Origin: Pyropia haitanensis
Lineage: Eukaryota > Rhodophyta > Bangiophyceae > Bangiales > Bangiaceae
Assembly (NCBI GenBank): GCA_008729055.1
Contig: SDUX01000002.1
Span: forward strand, 7,417,485 to 7,481,484
Direction of reading: 5' to 3'
Length of the DNA stretch: 64,000 nucleotides
The position numbers and the translations under genes are program-made. Shown here piece after piece: positions 52,464-61,706 of this stretch; positions within the stretch are counted from its first letter, which is position 1; every line of letters starts with the position of its first letter. Under the pieces are notes generated by a model. The model was not told the origin of the DNA. It was given only the letters and a program-made list of their open reading frames with translations, and did no database searches.

Positions 52464-54545
52464 TCAGGTGCTCAGCGTCGCCATACGGGCCTCGAGTGCC
52501 GCCACCTGGTCACGCAGCGCGGGCGCCGAGTCTAGCTTGACCACCTGCTCCGCGTTGAGCTCCTTTCCCGCCGCCCGGTCTGCCGCCAGGGCGTCAACCG
52601 CACGCAGCTTTTTGGCCACCGCCTTGAGCTTCTTCTCCACTTCTGCCACCGTGGCCAGGCTTTCCACGTCCACTGCCGCCAGCGTCGGCGCCGAAGGGGC
52701 GGCGGCCGCCTCGGCTGCCGCCGCCCCAGCCGCCGCCGCGCCATTGGCCTTGGCCTTGGCGGCTACCGCGCCGCCAGCCGCCTTTTCCCGCGCCGCCTTC
52801 TCCTTCTTCTTGGCATTCTTCCGCTGGCTCTTGGTCATCCCTCCAGCGGCGGGCGTGTCCTCCTCTGTCAGGCCCGCGATGGCCCGCTTGGGCCGTGCAA
52901 AGCTGATTGTCTGCGACTTGGCGCCGTCCTTGCCGTCACCGCCGCCGCCGCCAAACACGCCCCCCGTCACCTTACCCGCCTCGACGGTCTCGTGTAGCTT
53001 GAACGCCGGCGCGCGTCCGCGCATCCCCGGTGGGCGGTATGCTTCTACCGCCGCCGCCGGGCGCGGTGCCGCTGCCGCTGGCGCAGATGGCGTGCCTGCC
53101 GCCGCCGAAGCGGCGGCCGCTGCCGCTGCTGCCGCTGCTCGATCGGGCGACTTGGGCCGCGGCGGCAAGTCGGCCGGCAGGGTGGGCACAAAGGTGGCCT
53201 GCAGGAGGAACTCCCCCTCGGGGAGCGCTACCCGCTCCACCAACGACCCGTCGTAACGGTAGATGGCGTAGCCATTGTCGACGCGTAGCCGCGGGAAGGT
53301 GGTGGCCGCCAGGAAGAGCCGGCCGTCGGGTGCCCAGCCGTAGGCCGTCGCGCAGTTGGTGTCAAACGCACCGACACGCGCAGCGGCGACCTTGTCCCAC
53401 ACCTCCACACCGCCGGGGAGGTTGCCAAAGCCGGCGAGCACCAGCCGCCGACTCGCGACCGACGGCGCGAATACGGCGGTATTCCGTGGGCCGGTGCCAT
53501 AGTCAAACACGGGCTTGGCGGCGGAGGTGAAGAGCGTGGCGCGGGCGGGGGTGGATCCGTACACCACTGCAAAGCTGTTGCCCTGCGCATTCCAGTCGGC
53601 TGCAAACACGGGGCCCTCCTTTGGCAACGCCAGGCGCTCAATCCGGGGCTCCCCCTTGATGGTGGCATAATACAGGGCAGACTCGCCATAGTAGGACTTG
53701 CCAGAGGTATCGGTGTTGGTGGACGTGGTGGCCAACAGCGCCGTGCCGGGCGCGTTCCACGCGTACTCAACGGCGTCGGCCTTGAAAGTGGAGCGCGAAG
53801 CCAGCGGCTCGGTCGCCTGCTGCGCACCGCCGTCCCCTTCCTTGGCAGAGGGCGCGTCGTCACCACCCGCCGGCGTCGGCACGTCAAAGAGCATCAGGCG
53901 CCCCGGGGACGACGCGCCGGCCGGCACAAACGCCGCGACGTGCGTGCCGGTGGGCGCCAGTCGGAATGCGCCCGCCCCCGCAACCCGATGGCGCGCATAC
54001 GGAGGCTTCCCAAGCGCTGGTGGCGCCGCCTCTGGGCCGGTGGTGTCGTAAAAGCAGATCTCCGCCTTGGTCAGCCGCGCCGCCACCGTCTCGTCGTTGT
54101 TCCACTGCACGTACGGCCACTTCTCGCGGTCAAAGAGCTTCTGGTGCCACCCCGCGACGCGGGCTCCGTCGGCGACGCGGTAGACGCACAGGTTGGGGAA
54201 GGCCTCTTGCGACAGGTGCGCTTGCGCGGGGCGGCACCAGGCAAGGACGGCGGTGGCGGACGGGGAGAAGGCGACCACCGAGACCTTGCCGGGCGCACCA
54301 GTATCTTCAGTGCCCCCGAAATGGCTCACCTCTGCACCAGTCGCCGTCGACCGCACGACGGCCCGGCAGTCGGCGCCTTCAATGGACAGCGCTAGGGCGC
54401 CATCGGACGAGAAGATGATGTCCGTTGTCGATGGCGGCAGGGACACGGGTACCGGGGCATCGGAGAGAGGGACGTCCGACGGCTCCCGGTAAGGAAGAAT
54501 GGATGTGCCAGTGCTCTTCCGCAGCAGGATGCGGAGGCCGCCCAT
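52464..54545 (-). CDS. Eukaryotic translation initiation factor eIF2A
   Basis: eIF2A is a WD40-type beta-propeller protein that can deliver initiator tRNA to the 40S subunit on special mRNAs. The frame has 693 residues and no intron. The propeller region carries family words: DREKWPYVQWNNDETVAA, KAEICFYDT, VEYAWNAPGTALLATTSTNTD, GKSYYGESALYY, EGPVFAADWNAQGNSFAVVYG, GFGNLPGGVEVWD and LRVDNGYAIYRYDGSLV. After about residue 470 comes a linker, then AYRPPGMRGRAPAFKLHE. The C-terminus has a basic coiled coil with KSQRKNAKKKEKAAREKA and a final leucine-rich helix, as usual for the family. Start set at 54545 (MGGLRILL); an in-frame ATG at 54608 would add 21 residues. Cytosolic. Confidence 0.93.
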   Translation of the reverse strand: MGGLRILLRKSTGTSILPYREPSDVPLSDAPVPVSLPPSTTDIIFSSDGALALSIEGADCRAVVRSTATGAEVSHFGGTEDTGAPGKVSVVAFSPSATAVLAWCRPAQAHLSQEAFPNLCVYRVADGARVAGWHQKLFDREKWPYVQWNNDETVAARLTKAEICFYDTTGPEAAPPALGKPPYARHRVAGAGAFRLAPTGTHVAAFVPAGASSPGRLMLFDVPTPAGGDDAPSAKEGDGGAQQATEPLASRSTFKADAVEYAWNAPGTALLATTSTNTDTSGKSYYGESALYYATIKGEPRIERLALPKEGPVFAADWNAQGNSFAVVYGSTPARATLFTSAAKPVFDYGTGPRNTAVFAPSVASRRLVLAGFGNLPGGVEVWDKVAAARVGAFDTNCATAYGWAPDGRLFLAATTFPRLRVDNGYAIYRYDGSLVERVALPEGEFLLQATFVPTLPADLPPRPKSPDRAAAAAAAAAASAAAGTPSAPAAAAPRPAAAVEAYRPPGMRGRAPAFKLHETVEAGKVTGGVFGGGGGDGKDGAKSQTISFARPKRAIAGLTEEDTPAAGGMTKSQRKNAKKKEKAAREKAAGGAVAAKAKANGAAAAGAAAAEAAAAPSAPTLAAVDVESLATVAEVEKKLKAVAKKLRAVDALAADRAAGKELNAEQVVKLDSAPALRDQVAALEARMATLST

Positions 54546-55407
54546 AGTGGCGAGACCGCGGCTACACCAGCGCGACAGGCAAGGTGATGCTTGTTCGTCG
54601 ACACGCACAAGCGACAGTCGGCCAAGATCCTGACCGGGACGACGGCGCCGATCAGATGTCCAATGAATATTGGAGTGCTACTTTTGTCATCACAAAGGAG
54701 TGTTGAGTACTATGAGTAATTGACTTCTTGCGCTTCACGCGGAGGAATGTACTGAATATGCGCTGGCGCGCAAGGTGAGTATGAGACCACCGGTGGCCTT
54801 GTACTTCATTCTGACGTTCGTAGCCGGCGAGTGGAACCGGCTGTGACGCCCCTCGTGTTTCTGGCGGGGGTCCAGTCTGCCGGGGTGGATTGCCTGTGGA
54901 CGTGGGTGGCCCAACGTCAAGCTGGGGACCCCGCACAGCGGACGAAAACGGTGACCTGCCAGTCGACCAGCGGCGTGAGAGCCATGCATGTGCACGGGGG
55001 CCCTTGGCGATCGACACCCCGCCAATGGCCAACACAATGACCGCGCCAGCCATTCGCAGCTTCTGTGATTGATGCGTTGACCTTGGCCGTCTCGGGTAGG
55101 TACATTGCGGCTTACCAAAGATCGGCGGGTGAAACCGACGGTGGCCTCCAGTCAAGACCCATCCGGCAGCACACCAGCACGATCCCGCCAAGACGCATAC
55201 GGCGCCGCACCAACACCACCAGACGGCGGGTGTGGGTCGTCGGATAGAGCAGCGAGTAGTACACAGGCAGAACAGTGGAGAGGGATGAGCGACGAAAGGC
55301 GCGCGGCGATCGCGACACCACTGTTTTTTTTCCAGCAATGGCTTTGTCCCAGTGAGACGGGCCGGGCATGGCCCACGCGCCACGTGCGACCGCCGCTGCG
55401 CGCCGCG
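54546..55407. other. Spacer between eIF2A and MLH3, both on the minus strand; no gene supported
   Basis: 862 bp of mixed composition. A minus-strand frame (54652-55383) has no domain and crosses what should be the eIF2A promoter and the MLH3 3' region. Confidence 0.4.
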
Positions 55408-58400
55408 CTAGCGGTACCCCCACGGCGGTATGCCCGGGGCGACCGTGGCGGCGGCCGGGCCAGCCCCACCTGCCGCCGACGCCCCTCCACCCGCCCCTCC
55501 CCCCTCCAACACCGCCAGCGGCACCACCGCCGGCCGCCCGTGGGCACACACAAACGGGTTGGCCGCGGCGGCCAGCTGGCGCAGCAGCGCCGCGGCGGCG
55601 GCGTGGGGAAGCACGTCGCCAAAGCGGACGGCCGTGTGGCACGCGCGCGCAGCGAGGGCAGCAATAAACGGCGGGGGTAGCACCACCGCGTGGGGGGCGG
55701 TCGGGGGGTGTCCACCGCCCCCCACGTCAACGTCCGCGTCCGCGTCCGCATCCGCCGCCTCCGCCCCCCCCACCCGTGACGACGCTGCCGGCGGGGGAGT
55801 CGGCGGGCGCGGAGGCGGGAAAGCGAGCCACGACCGAAACGCCGCGACCCCAACGACGGGCACGCCCGCCACGACGGGCACGCCCGTCAGCGTCCACTCC
55901 CCCGCGGCGGCGGCGGCGGCGGCGCCGCTGCCGACGCCCGCGCCCTTTGGCGGCGTCGGCGGCGCACGCTGCAGCGTCCAGCCCAGCGCCGCCGCTTCGG
56001 CGGAGCGCCCCCCCAGCGCCGCCGCGTCGGCGACGCCCAGGTGCAGCGCCGCCGGCACCCGCAGCGCGGCGGTCGGCAGGGGCGTCGCGCCCAGCCCCCT
56101 TCCCCCTGGTGCCCCCCCCGCGGCGGCGGCAGCACCACCCCCCGCACTAGACAGCGCGTCCCGCACCTGCGTGGCGGCCACCCCCCGGAGCGCCTCGAAC
56201 CGCACCCGCTCGTCGGCGGCGTGCTGGTCCACCGCCACCACCACCCCGTCAATGGCCAGCAGCAGCACTGCCGACGCGGCGGTGCCGAGCAGCCGCGCCC
56301 GCCGCAGCTGCCCGCGGCTGACGCGCAGCGGCACGCCAGCCGCCCAGCCGCCGCCGGTGGCGAGGGGGAGCGCCGCGCCACAGCCGCCGCCGCCACGGGC
56401 CGTGCCGGCGGCCCGCACCCGCCGGCCGAGGCCGACCGGCTGGGGGGCGGTCCACCGGCGGCTGCTCGCGGCCTGGGCCGCCCGGATCTCCGCAGCCGAC
56501 CGGTGCGTGAGGCGGCTGGCCGACGACGTGCCCGACGGCGCGCACCGGGAGGTGGCACCGGCGGCACCGGCGCTGGTGGCACCCGCACCGGTCGGGCTAG
56601 CACCGGCGGTGAGGGCGCCTCGGTCCCTGACGAGGGATGGCCGGGGAATGAGGTCGCGCTCGAAAACGCCGCCGTGCGGCGCGGTGCCGGTGGCGGCGGC
56701 GGTCCCCCCCCTCGGCCCGGCCGGCGCGGGGACCTTGCGCCCGCCGCCCGGTGGGTCCGCCACCAGCACCTCCACCCCGATGCGCCGGCGCTTGGCCGCC
56801 CGCAGGCCCAGCCGCGCCTGCCGCGGGCGCCCCCCGGCGGGCACGTCAACTTCAACGTCGACACCGCCGGCAGGCGGGCCCGCCGCCGGGGCCGAGGGAC
56901 ACCGTCGAAAGAGCGCCGCAAACGCCGCGTCGAGCGCCGCCGCCACCGCCGCCAAGAGGGCCTCGACCGGGTCGCCCGGCGCCGCCCCGCCCGCCGCGTC
57001 GGCGCCGGCGGCCGCGTCGGCGCCGGCCGCCGCCCGCGGCGGCCGCGTCGGCCGCGGCCGCCGCCGCGCAGCCGCCGCCGCGGCGGCGACCGCGTCGGCC
57101 GCCCAGCGCCCCCCCGCCGGCAGGCAGACGTTGAGCAAAAACGCGGGCGTCCGGTGGCGGCCCGCCCCGCCCACCACCGCCCGCGGGGGGTAGGGCGCGT
57201 GCCGCCGCCACGCGGCAACGGCGGCCGCGACAGCCGCTCCGGCCGCCGCGGCGGGCACCCCCCCCAGCAGCAGCACCTGCACGTCGGCGGCGGCGGGGCC
57301 GCCGGCGCCGCCGACCGCCACCATCGACGCGGCGCCGCGCACCGAGACGCCGCCCGCCGCCGCCGCCGCGGCGTGCAGCGGCACCATCTGCCGGGCGGTG
57401 GCGGGGCCAAAGAGGGCCGCCACTCGCTCGGGGGACGCGCCGACCGCCGCTGCCGACGCTGAGGCCGCCGCGTCCACGGGAGCCCCGACCGCAGCCGCCG
57501 CCCCCGCCGGCGCCGGCGCCGCGGCCTCTGCGGGCGGCACGTCGAGCCACACCACGCCGGCCGCGTCGGTGAGGCACACGCGCGCGCGCGGATGGGCGGC
57601 GGCCAACGTCAACAGCCGACGACGGGCATCCGCCATCACAGCCGCCACGGGGGTCGTCACCGTCAGCCGCCGCCGGACGGGGACGCGCGCAAAGAGGCGG
57701 CGGACGGCAATGGTGGCCGCCGCGGGGGTGGCAGCCCCCCCGACAGGCCCGCCGCCGCCACCGCAAACAGAAAAGCCGTCGGGGACCGCGGCGGTCGGAA
57801 CGGCGGTCAGGCCGGCGACCGTCGGCCGCAGGCGCAACGGCGTGGCCGGCAGACCAGCGGCGGCGGCAGCGGGCGTCAGGGTCACCTCGGCCACTTCGGC
57901 CAGGTCGGCTAGCCCCGGCCCGCCGTCTGCATGGAGGAGCAGGTCGTGGCCGCCGACGCCACCGCCACTGTCACCGACACCGCCACCGCCATCGCCACGC
58001 CCGACCCTGTGGCGCACCGTCAGGGCCAGCGCATGCGGGTGGGCGGCGACGGCCACGTCCGTGGCGCCCGCGGCAGTGGCGAGGCGGGCGAGGAGCTCCA
58101 CGGCGGCGGCAAATGTCGGCACCGCCAGTGTCGAACGGAGGGCGGCGGTAGCGGCGCCATCGAGGGCGCGAACCGCTGGGCGGGGGAGGCGGCCGGGCGG
58201 AGCCGCGGGACCGTCGGCGGCGGGAGCGGGGGGGGGGGGCGGTCGGGAGAGCCGCCGCCCGACGACCGCAACGGCTCGTCTGCGGGGGGGGGGAGGGAGA
58301 AGGAAGGCCACATGCGCCGCGCTGGCGTGGGGGTCAAGGACGGGTCCCGCTCGCCGTCGAACATTGCTTGGCCGTCGGCCGGGGGGGGGGAGGGGGGGGG

Positions 58401-58506
58401 GAGGACGGCAGGGGGGTGTTGTGTCGGGAGAGGGCGAGCTTGGCGGGCAGAGCGAAAGATGAACGGGGGAGACGCAGCAGCCGGGAGTTGCGTCTTTGAC
58501 AATCAA
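55408..58506 (-). CDS. MLH3-like MutL homologue with intact endonuclease and eroded GHKL ATPase
   Basis: MLH3 with MLH1 forms MutLgamma, a nuclease that acts in mismatch repair and meiotic crossover resolution. The 1032-residue single-exon product keeps the C-terminal metal site: D760-Q-H-A with E766 and E771, exactly DQHA(X)2E(X)4E, then ACHTAVRFGD (955-964) and CAHGRP (987-992), the last typical of MLH3. The N-terminus (about 112-165, LRSTLAVPTFAAAVELLARL) aligns with the MLH3 start, but the positions of the catalytic Glu and the Mg-binding Asn read Leu and Leu, the DNGxG box is absent, and GFRGEAL is reduced to GPGLADLA. Later ATIAVRRLFARVPVRRRL matches the transducer element. The linker is poly-Ala/Gly/Pro. 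It shares a 262-bp divergent promoter with the CpeT gene. A frame error could hide some of the N-terminus, but the region reads continuously. Confidence 0.85.
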   Translation of the reverse strand: MIVKDATPGCCVSPVHLSLCPPSSPSPDTTPPCRPPPPLPPPGRRPSNVRRRAGPVLDPHASAAHVAFLLPPPPRRRAVAVVGRRLSRPPPPPAPAADGPAAPPGRLPRPAVRALDGAATAALRSTLAVPTFAAAVELLARLATAAGATDVAVAAHPHALALTVRHRVGRGDGGGGVGDSGGGVGGHDLLLHADGGPGLADLAEVAEVTLTPAAAAAGLPATPLRLRPTVAGLTAVPTAAVPDGFSVCGGGGGPVGGAATPAAATIAVRRLFARVPVRRRLTVTTPVAAVMADARRRLLTLAAAHPRARVCLTDAAGVVWLDVPPAEAAAPAPAGAAAAVGAPVDAAASASAAAVGASPERVAALFGPATARQMVPLHAAAAAAGGVSVRGAASMVAVGGAGGPAAADVQVLLLGGVPAAAAGAAVAAAVAAWRRHAPYPPRAVVGGAGRHRTPAFLLNVCLPAGGRWAADAVAAAAAAARRRPRPTRPPRAAAGADAAAGADAAGGAAPGDPVEALLAAVAAALDAAFAALFRRCPSAPAAGPPAGGVDVEVDVPAGGRPRQARLGLRAAKRRRIGVEVLVADPPGGGRKVPAPAGPRGGTAAATGTAPHGGVFERDLIPRPSLVRDRGALTAGASPTGAGATSAGAAGATSRCAPSGTSSASRLTHRSAAEIRAAQAASSRRWTAPQPVGLGRRVRAAGTARGGGGCGAALPLATGGGWAAGVPLRVSRGQLRRARLLGTAASAVLLLAIDGVVVAVDQHAADERVRFEALRGVAATQVRDALSSAGGGAAAAAGGAPGGRGLGATPLPTAALRVPAALHLGVADAAALGGRSAEAAALGWTLQRAPPTPPKGAGVGSGAAAAAAAGEWTLTGVPVVAGVPVVGVAAFRSWLAFPPPRPPTPPPAASSRVGGAEAADADADADVDVGGGGHPPTAPHAVVLPPPFIAALAARACHTAVRFGDVLPHAAAAALLRQLAAAANPFVCAHGRPAVVPLAVLEGGGAGGGASAAGGAGPAAATVAPGIPPWGYR

Positions 58507-58768
58507 GTCCGGGAATCAGTTGGGAAGACTTTCGGGCCGAGGCACTGAGAAATTCCCTGGTAGTTGAACTTGTTGGGTCAGCCGGGGAGAGCTCCCAGCT
58601 CGTTCAAGCGCCCTCGTTGCGGCGCGGAGCCGGTGGAGGCAGACGCCGCAAGGAGCGGCCGGAGCAGTCGGTGCACAGCCCGGGCGGTGGAGCGGCTCGC
58701 TGCGGCCTTCCCGCGCCTCCATTGACGCAGCTGTGGGCTTTTTCTTTGAGCATCGCGCGTCGACCATC
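58507..58768. promoter_or_regulatory. Shared divergent promoter region, MLH3 and CpeT
   Basis: 262 bp separate the two ATGs, which face away from each other. No TATA word was seen. It is the shortest divergent spacer in the window, so the two genes may share control elements. Confidence 0.5.
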
Positions 58769-59638
58769 ATGGCGCCCGTCTGCTTCGTAGCGGCCGCTTT
58801 CTCCGTGGCCCCGGCGGGCCACTGTGGGCGGGTCCACCGCCGCGGCGGTGGTGCGGTAGGCCAAGCCCTGCCGGCCAGGGGACCCGCCCTGCCAGCACGC
58901 CGTAGCGGGTGCTACCGTTTGCGCGCCCCCCCCCCCCCCGCGGTCACCCCCCCGTCGGCGACGGCGTCCGTCCCCGCCGCGTCGTCGTCCCCCCCCCCCC
59001 CCACCACGGCGCCGACGGACCTGGCGCCCGAGGCGACGGATGCGGTCCACTTTGGCCGCTGGCTCGCGGCGGACTGGTCCAACAAGGAGCAGGCTCTGGA
59101 GAACCCGCCCTTTTGGGCGCACATCCACGTGGTCTTCCGCCCCCTGCCGTGGTCCCTCCTGGACGGCATCGCCTTTTACGCCGAGTCTGCGTACGACTAC
59201 ATGCTCGGCAACCCGTACAAGACGTCGGTGGTCAAGGTGGTGTCGACGCCCGACGGGCGGGCGCTGGAGCTGGAGAACTACAAAATCAAAGAGGCCGACG
59301 AGTTCTGGCTGGGCGCCCACGAGCCCGAGCTCCTCGAGGGCCTCACCGCCGACCGCCTCGTGCGGATGCCCGACGTGTGCAACACGGTCTACACCTGGGA
59401 CGCGGCGGAGCGGGTGTACCGGGCGGCCACGCGGCCGGGCAAGGCGTGCATCATCCAGCGGCAGGGGGCAACCACCTACCTCGACTCGACGGCGGTGCTG
59501 TCGGCCGAGCGCTACTCCCCGTGGGACCTGGGCCGCGACCCAGAGACGGACGAGCGCGTGTGGGGGGGGGCTGCGGGGCCGTTTGACTTTGTGCCGATGA
59601 AGCGGTTTGCCGACGACGTGCCGACGGGGCCCGAGTAG
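58769..59638 (+). CDS. CpeT/CpcT-type phycobiliprotein lyase, plastid-targeted
   Basis: Lyases of this family attach phycocyanobilin or phycoerythrobilin to a specific cysteine of phycocyanin or phycoerythrin beta subunits. The product has 289 residues. About 90 N-terminal residues are basic then Pro/Ala/Thr-rich (plastid transit peptide). The rest matches CpeT throughout: WSNKEQALENPPFWAHIHVV, FRPLPW, FYAESAYDYMLGNPYK, LELENYKIKEADEFW, CNTVYTWD, YRAATRPGKACIIQRQGATT, YLDSTAVLS and DLGRDPETDERVWGGAAGPF. The family is limited to cyanobacteria, phycobilin-containing algae and relatives, so this gene is strong evidence for a red alga. Start set at 58769; an ATG at 58733 is in frame. Whether it serves phycocyanin or phycoerythrin cannot be told from the sequence. 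Confidence 0.93.
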   Translation: MAPVCFVAAAFSVAPAGHCGRVHRRGGGAVGQALPARGPALPARRSGCYRLRAPPPPAVTPPSATASVPAASSSPPPPTTAPTDLAPEATDAVHFGRWLAADWSNKEQALENPPFWAHIHVVFRPLPWSLLDGIAFYAESAYDYMLGNPYKTSVVKVVSTPDGRALELENYKIKEADEFWLGAHEPELLEGLTADRLVRMPDVCNTVYTWDAAERVYRAATRPGKACIIQRQGATTYLDSTAVLSAERYSPWDLGRDPETDERVWGGAAGPFDFVPMKRFADDVPTGPE

Positions 59639-60251
59639 GGCGTGGTGGCGGGCGGAGAGGGGGTGAGGAGGGAGCGGGGGGTGTATTGACAAGGGGGGAG
59701 ATGCTGGGAGAATCAGTTGGCGGATGGGCTTGATACACGAGCCAGTGTTGGAGCCGCCACAGGCGGCACCCCTGCGTCTCGCCCCGCCCACCACCTGCGT
59801 CGCGTGCATCCATGCCCCCGATACGGCCTCCCCCCCCCGATACGCCCCCCCCACCCTCGTACGGCCTCCGCCCTCCGACACGGCCTCCCCCTCACACGGC
59901 AACCAGCCGCCCGCTTCGCCACCAACGGCAGTCGCGGCCGCGTCAATGATGGTCGCCGTGGTCACCCCCGGGCACATGGTGGTCCCACGGCTTCTCCCAG
60001 CCCTGCGAGTGCGAGGCGGCGACGGGGGGACGGCGAGCGGCACGCAGCAAAGAGGAAAAAAAGGAACACGAGAGCCACGGAGATCATCGCCAACAACACG
60101 AAAAGGGAGCCAAGCCGGGGCGTGTGTCCGACGACAGGGTGTGGGTGACGAGGGAAGAAGGCAGCCACCAACGATGAGTGCGGAAGACCAAAGGTGGTCA
60201 GCCCTCATCAAACTAACGATAAGACGCCTCGCCCCCCCAGGACGCCACCAG
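59639..60251. other. Convergent spacer, 613 bp; no gene seen
   Basis: It lies between the CpeT stop and the end of the NDUFB2 gene. C-rich words around 59820-59880 and no recognised element. Confidence 0.4.
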
Positions 60252-60682
60252 CTAGCTCTGAAGCTCCTCACAGCACAGGGACCACATGACCGCGCTAATG
60301 TCGCGCGTCCACCCCTGCACGGAGCGGCCAAGCCGCTTGCAGCCCCCGCTCCGCCAACTCGCGAGTACTCGAAGCGCACGTGGGGACTGCCTCCGCCTCC
60401 CTCGGTGCCCCCCTCCGCCCCAACAGCCCAATTGACGACCCCGAACTTCCCGCAACCTCCGCCTCCCCCACCCCTCACCCTACGACTCCCCCCCCCCGAA
60501 TCGCTCCATCCACGTACCAGCATGTGCGGCAGGTCATTCTTTGCCCTGTAAAAGATCCACAGCCACATCATAGCGCCCATGGCGGTGCCTGTGCGGGTCT
60601 GCCACTTGGGCACCGCCGGCGGCGCCCAGCCGCCAAAGGGACGGCCGCTCCCGGGGGTGTAGGGCGCCGACGGGCCCGCCAT
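60252..60682 (-). CDS. Likely NDUFB2 subunit of mitochondrial complex I, two exons
   Basis: Exon 1 (60518-60682) encodes 55 residues that include KWQTRTGTAMGAMMWLWIFY followed by RAKNDLPHML. This closely resembles the plant NDUFB2-type subunit (WHTVTGKG..AVMWFWVLYRAKQD), a single-pass accessory protein of the inner membrane arm. The intron starts GTACGTGG. The best acceptor is CAG ending at 60315, giving exon 2 60252-60314, whose first residues GW fit the conserved GW after the membrane helix. The product would be 75 residues, close to the usual 70. The last 18 residues (TRDISAVMWSLCCEELQS) are not like plant proteins, so exon 2 is less certain than exon 1. The gene diverges from CYP97 across about 1.0 kb. 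Confidence 0.65.
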
Positions 60683-61706
60683 CCCACAAGCAGGAAGGGC
60701 AGAGGGATGCCGGCGTCGGCTGGGAACGGGGGCCGGGAAAAAGAGCCACCACCGGTAGAAGAATCGAGCCTATACTCGGGCAGGAGAGACGACGGATAGA
60801 GGAACGAATGCGGGGAGGGGCCGGACAACGCACTGGGGAGATGGGGGCGGGTCGCAGAGGAAGGACTGGGGGCGTGGATGTCGATGCGGACCTGGTGCCG
60901 GACACGAACGACGTCTTGACGGTGGGGGGCAAAATACTCGACTTCACAATACATACAACAATGGTGTTTAATTCATTCCTGCACCGTTCCAAATTTTGGA
61001 TGGACTTGTCAATCAAGTAGTTTACCACGATCAGTCGTCATGGAATTCCATGACCGACCTGAACTTATGATGTGATTGGCGAGAGTGACTTTTTACTATT
61101 CAGTCTTTTGTTACATTTTCGTTTGCGCCAGAGTACTCGAGCATGGCAAAGTGCGGGGGCGGCAACGCCGGGCGCACATCGAAGGCTGTGGTTTCCTTGA
61201 TTGCCCCGTTTTTGTATCAATGATCACAAAACGACGAAACGTCTGCGATGTCGCCATTGTTTACAAACTTTGAAAATATATGTTTCGAACACTTTCGAAA
61301 TATATGTTTCGATTATACATAATTCCAAAATACCAATCAACTTGGCCAACCGCCGGCAATTCGACCATGCTTCCACACCAGCAGGGGATGTCCAGGTGAT
61401 GCAAAGCCAAGCCCTGATCTGACGTCCATTGTGAGATTGGTCTGCCGCGACGCCGCGTATTGCGCACGCACGGCCGCTGCTGTCGTCCTTCGTGCGGTCG
61501 ACGTTGACGCGTCTGCCGTCAACCTGGACGTCATTTGCAACCTCCTTCCCTCCCCCCTCGTCCATCTGTTCACCCTCTCTTGTCTGCCGTCGATGTGACG
61601 CCGCCCGACCCGGAATGCGGAGCTGACCTGTTCACGGCTGCCGAAACGTCTACCAGACGTGGTGTGCAGTACGCCGGCGATACCGCGACACCTCTGGTAC
61701 TGGGCC
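60683..61706. promoter_or_regulatory. AT-richer divergent region upstream of NDUFB2 and CYP97
   Basis: From about 60930 to 61400 the sequence is the most AT-rich of the window apart from the foldback loop. It contains an 18-bp perfect palindrome GTCATGGAATTCCATGAC (61037-61054). A 15-bp direct repeat AAATATATGTTTCGA lies at 61275-61289 and 61299-61313, spaced 24 bp. Open frames have no domain. A regulatory role is inferred from position only. Confidence 0.45.

Noticed and set aside
54652..55383. 243-codon minus-strand frame between eIF2A and MLH3
   Set aside because: No domain, and it spans a region expected to be promoter and 3' untranslated sequence.
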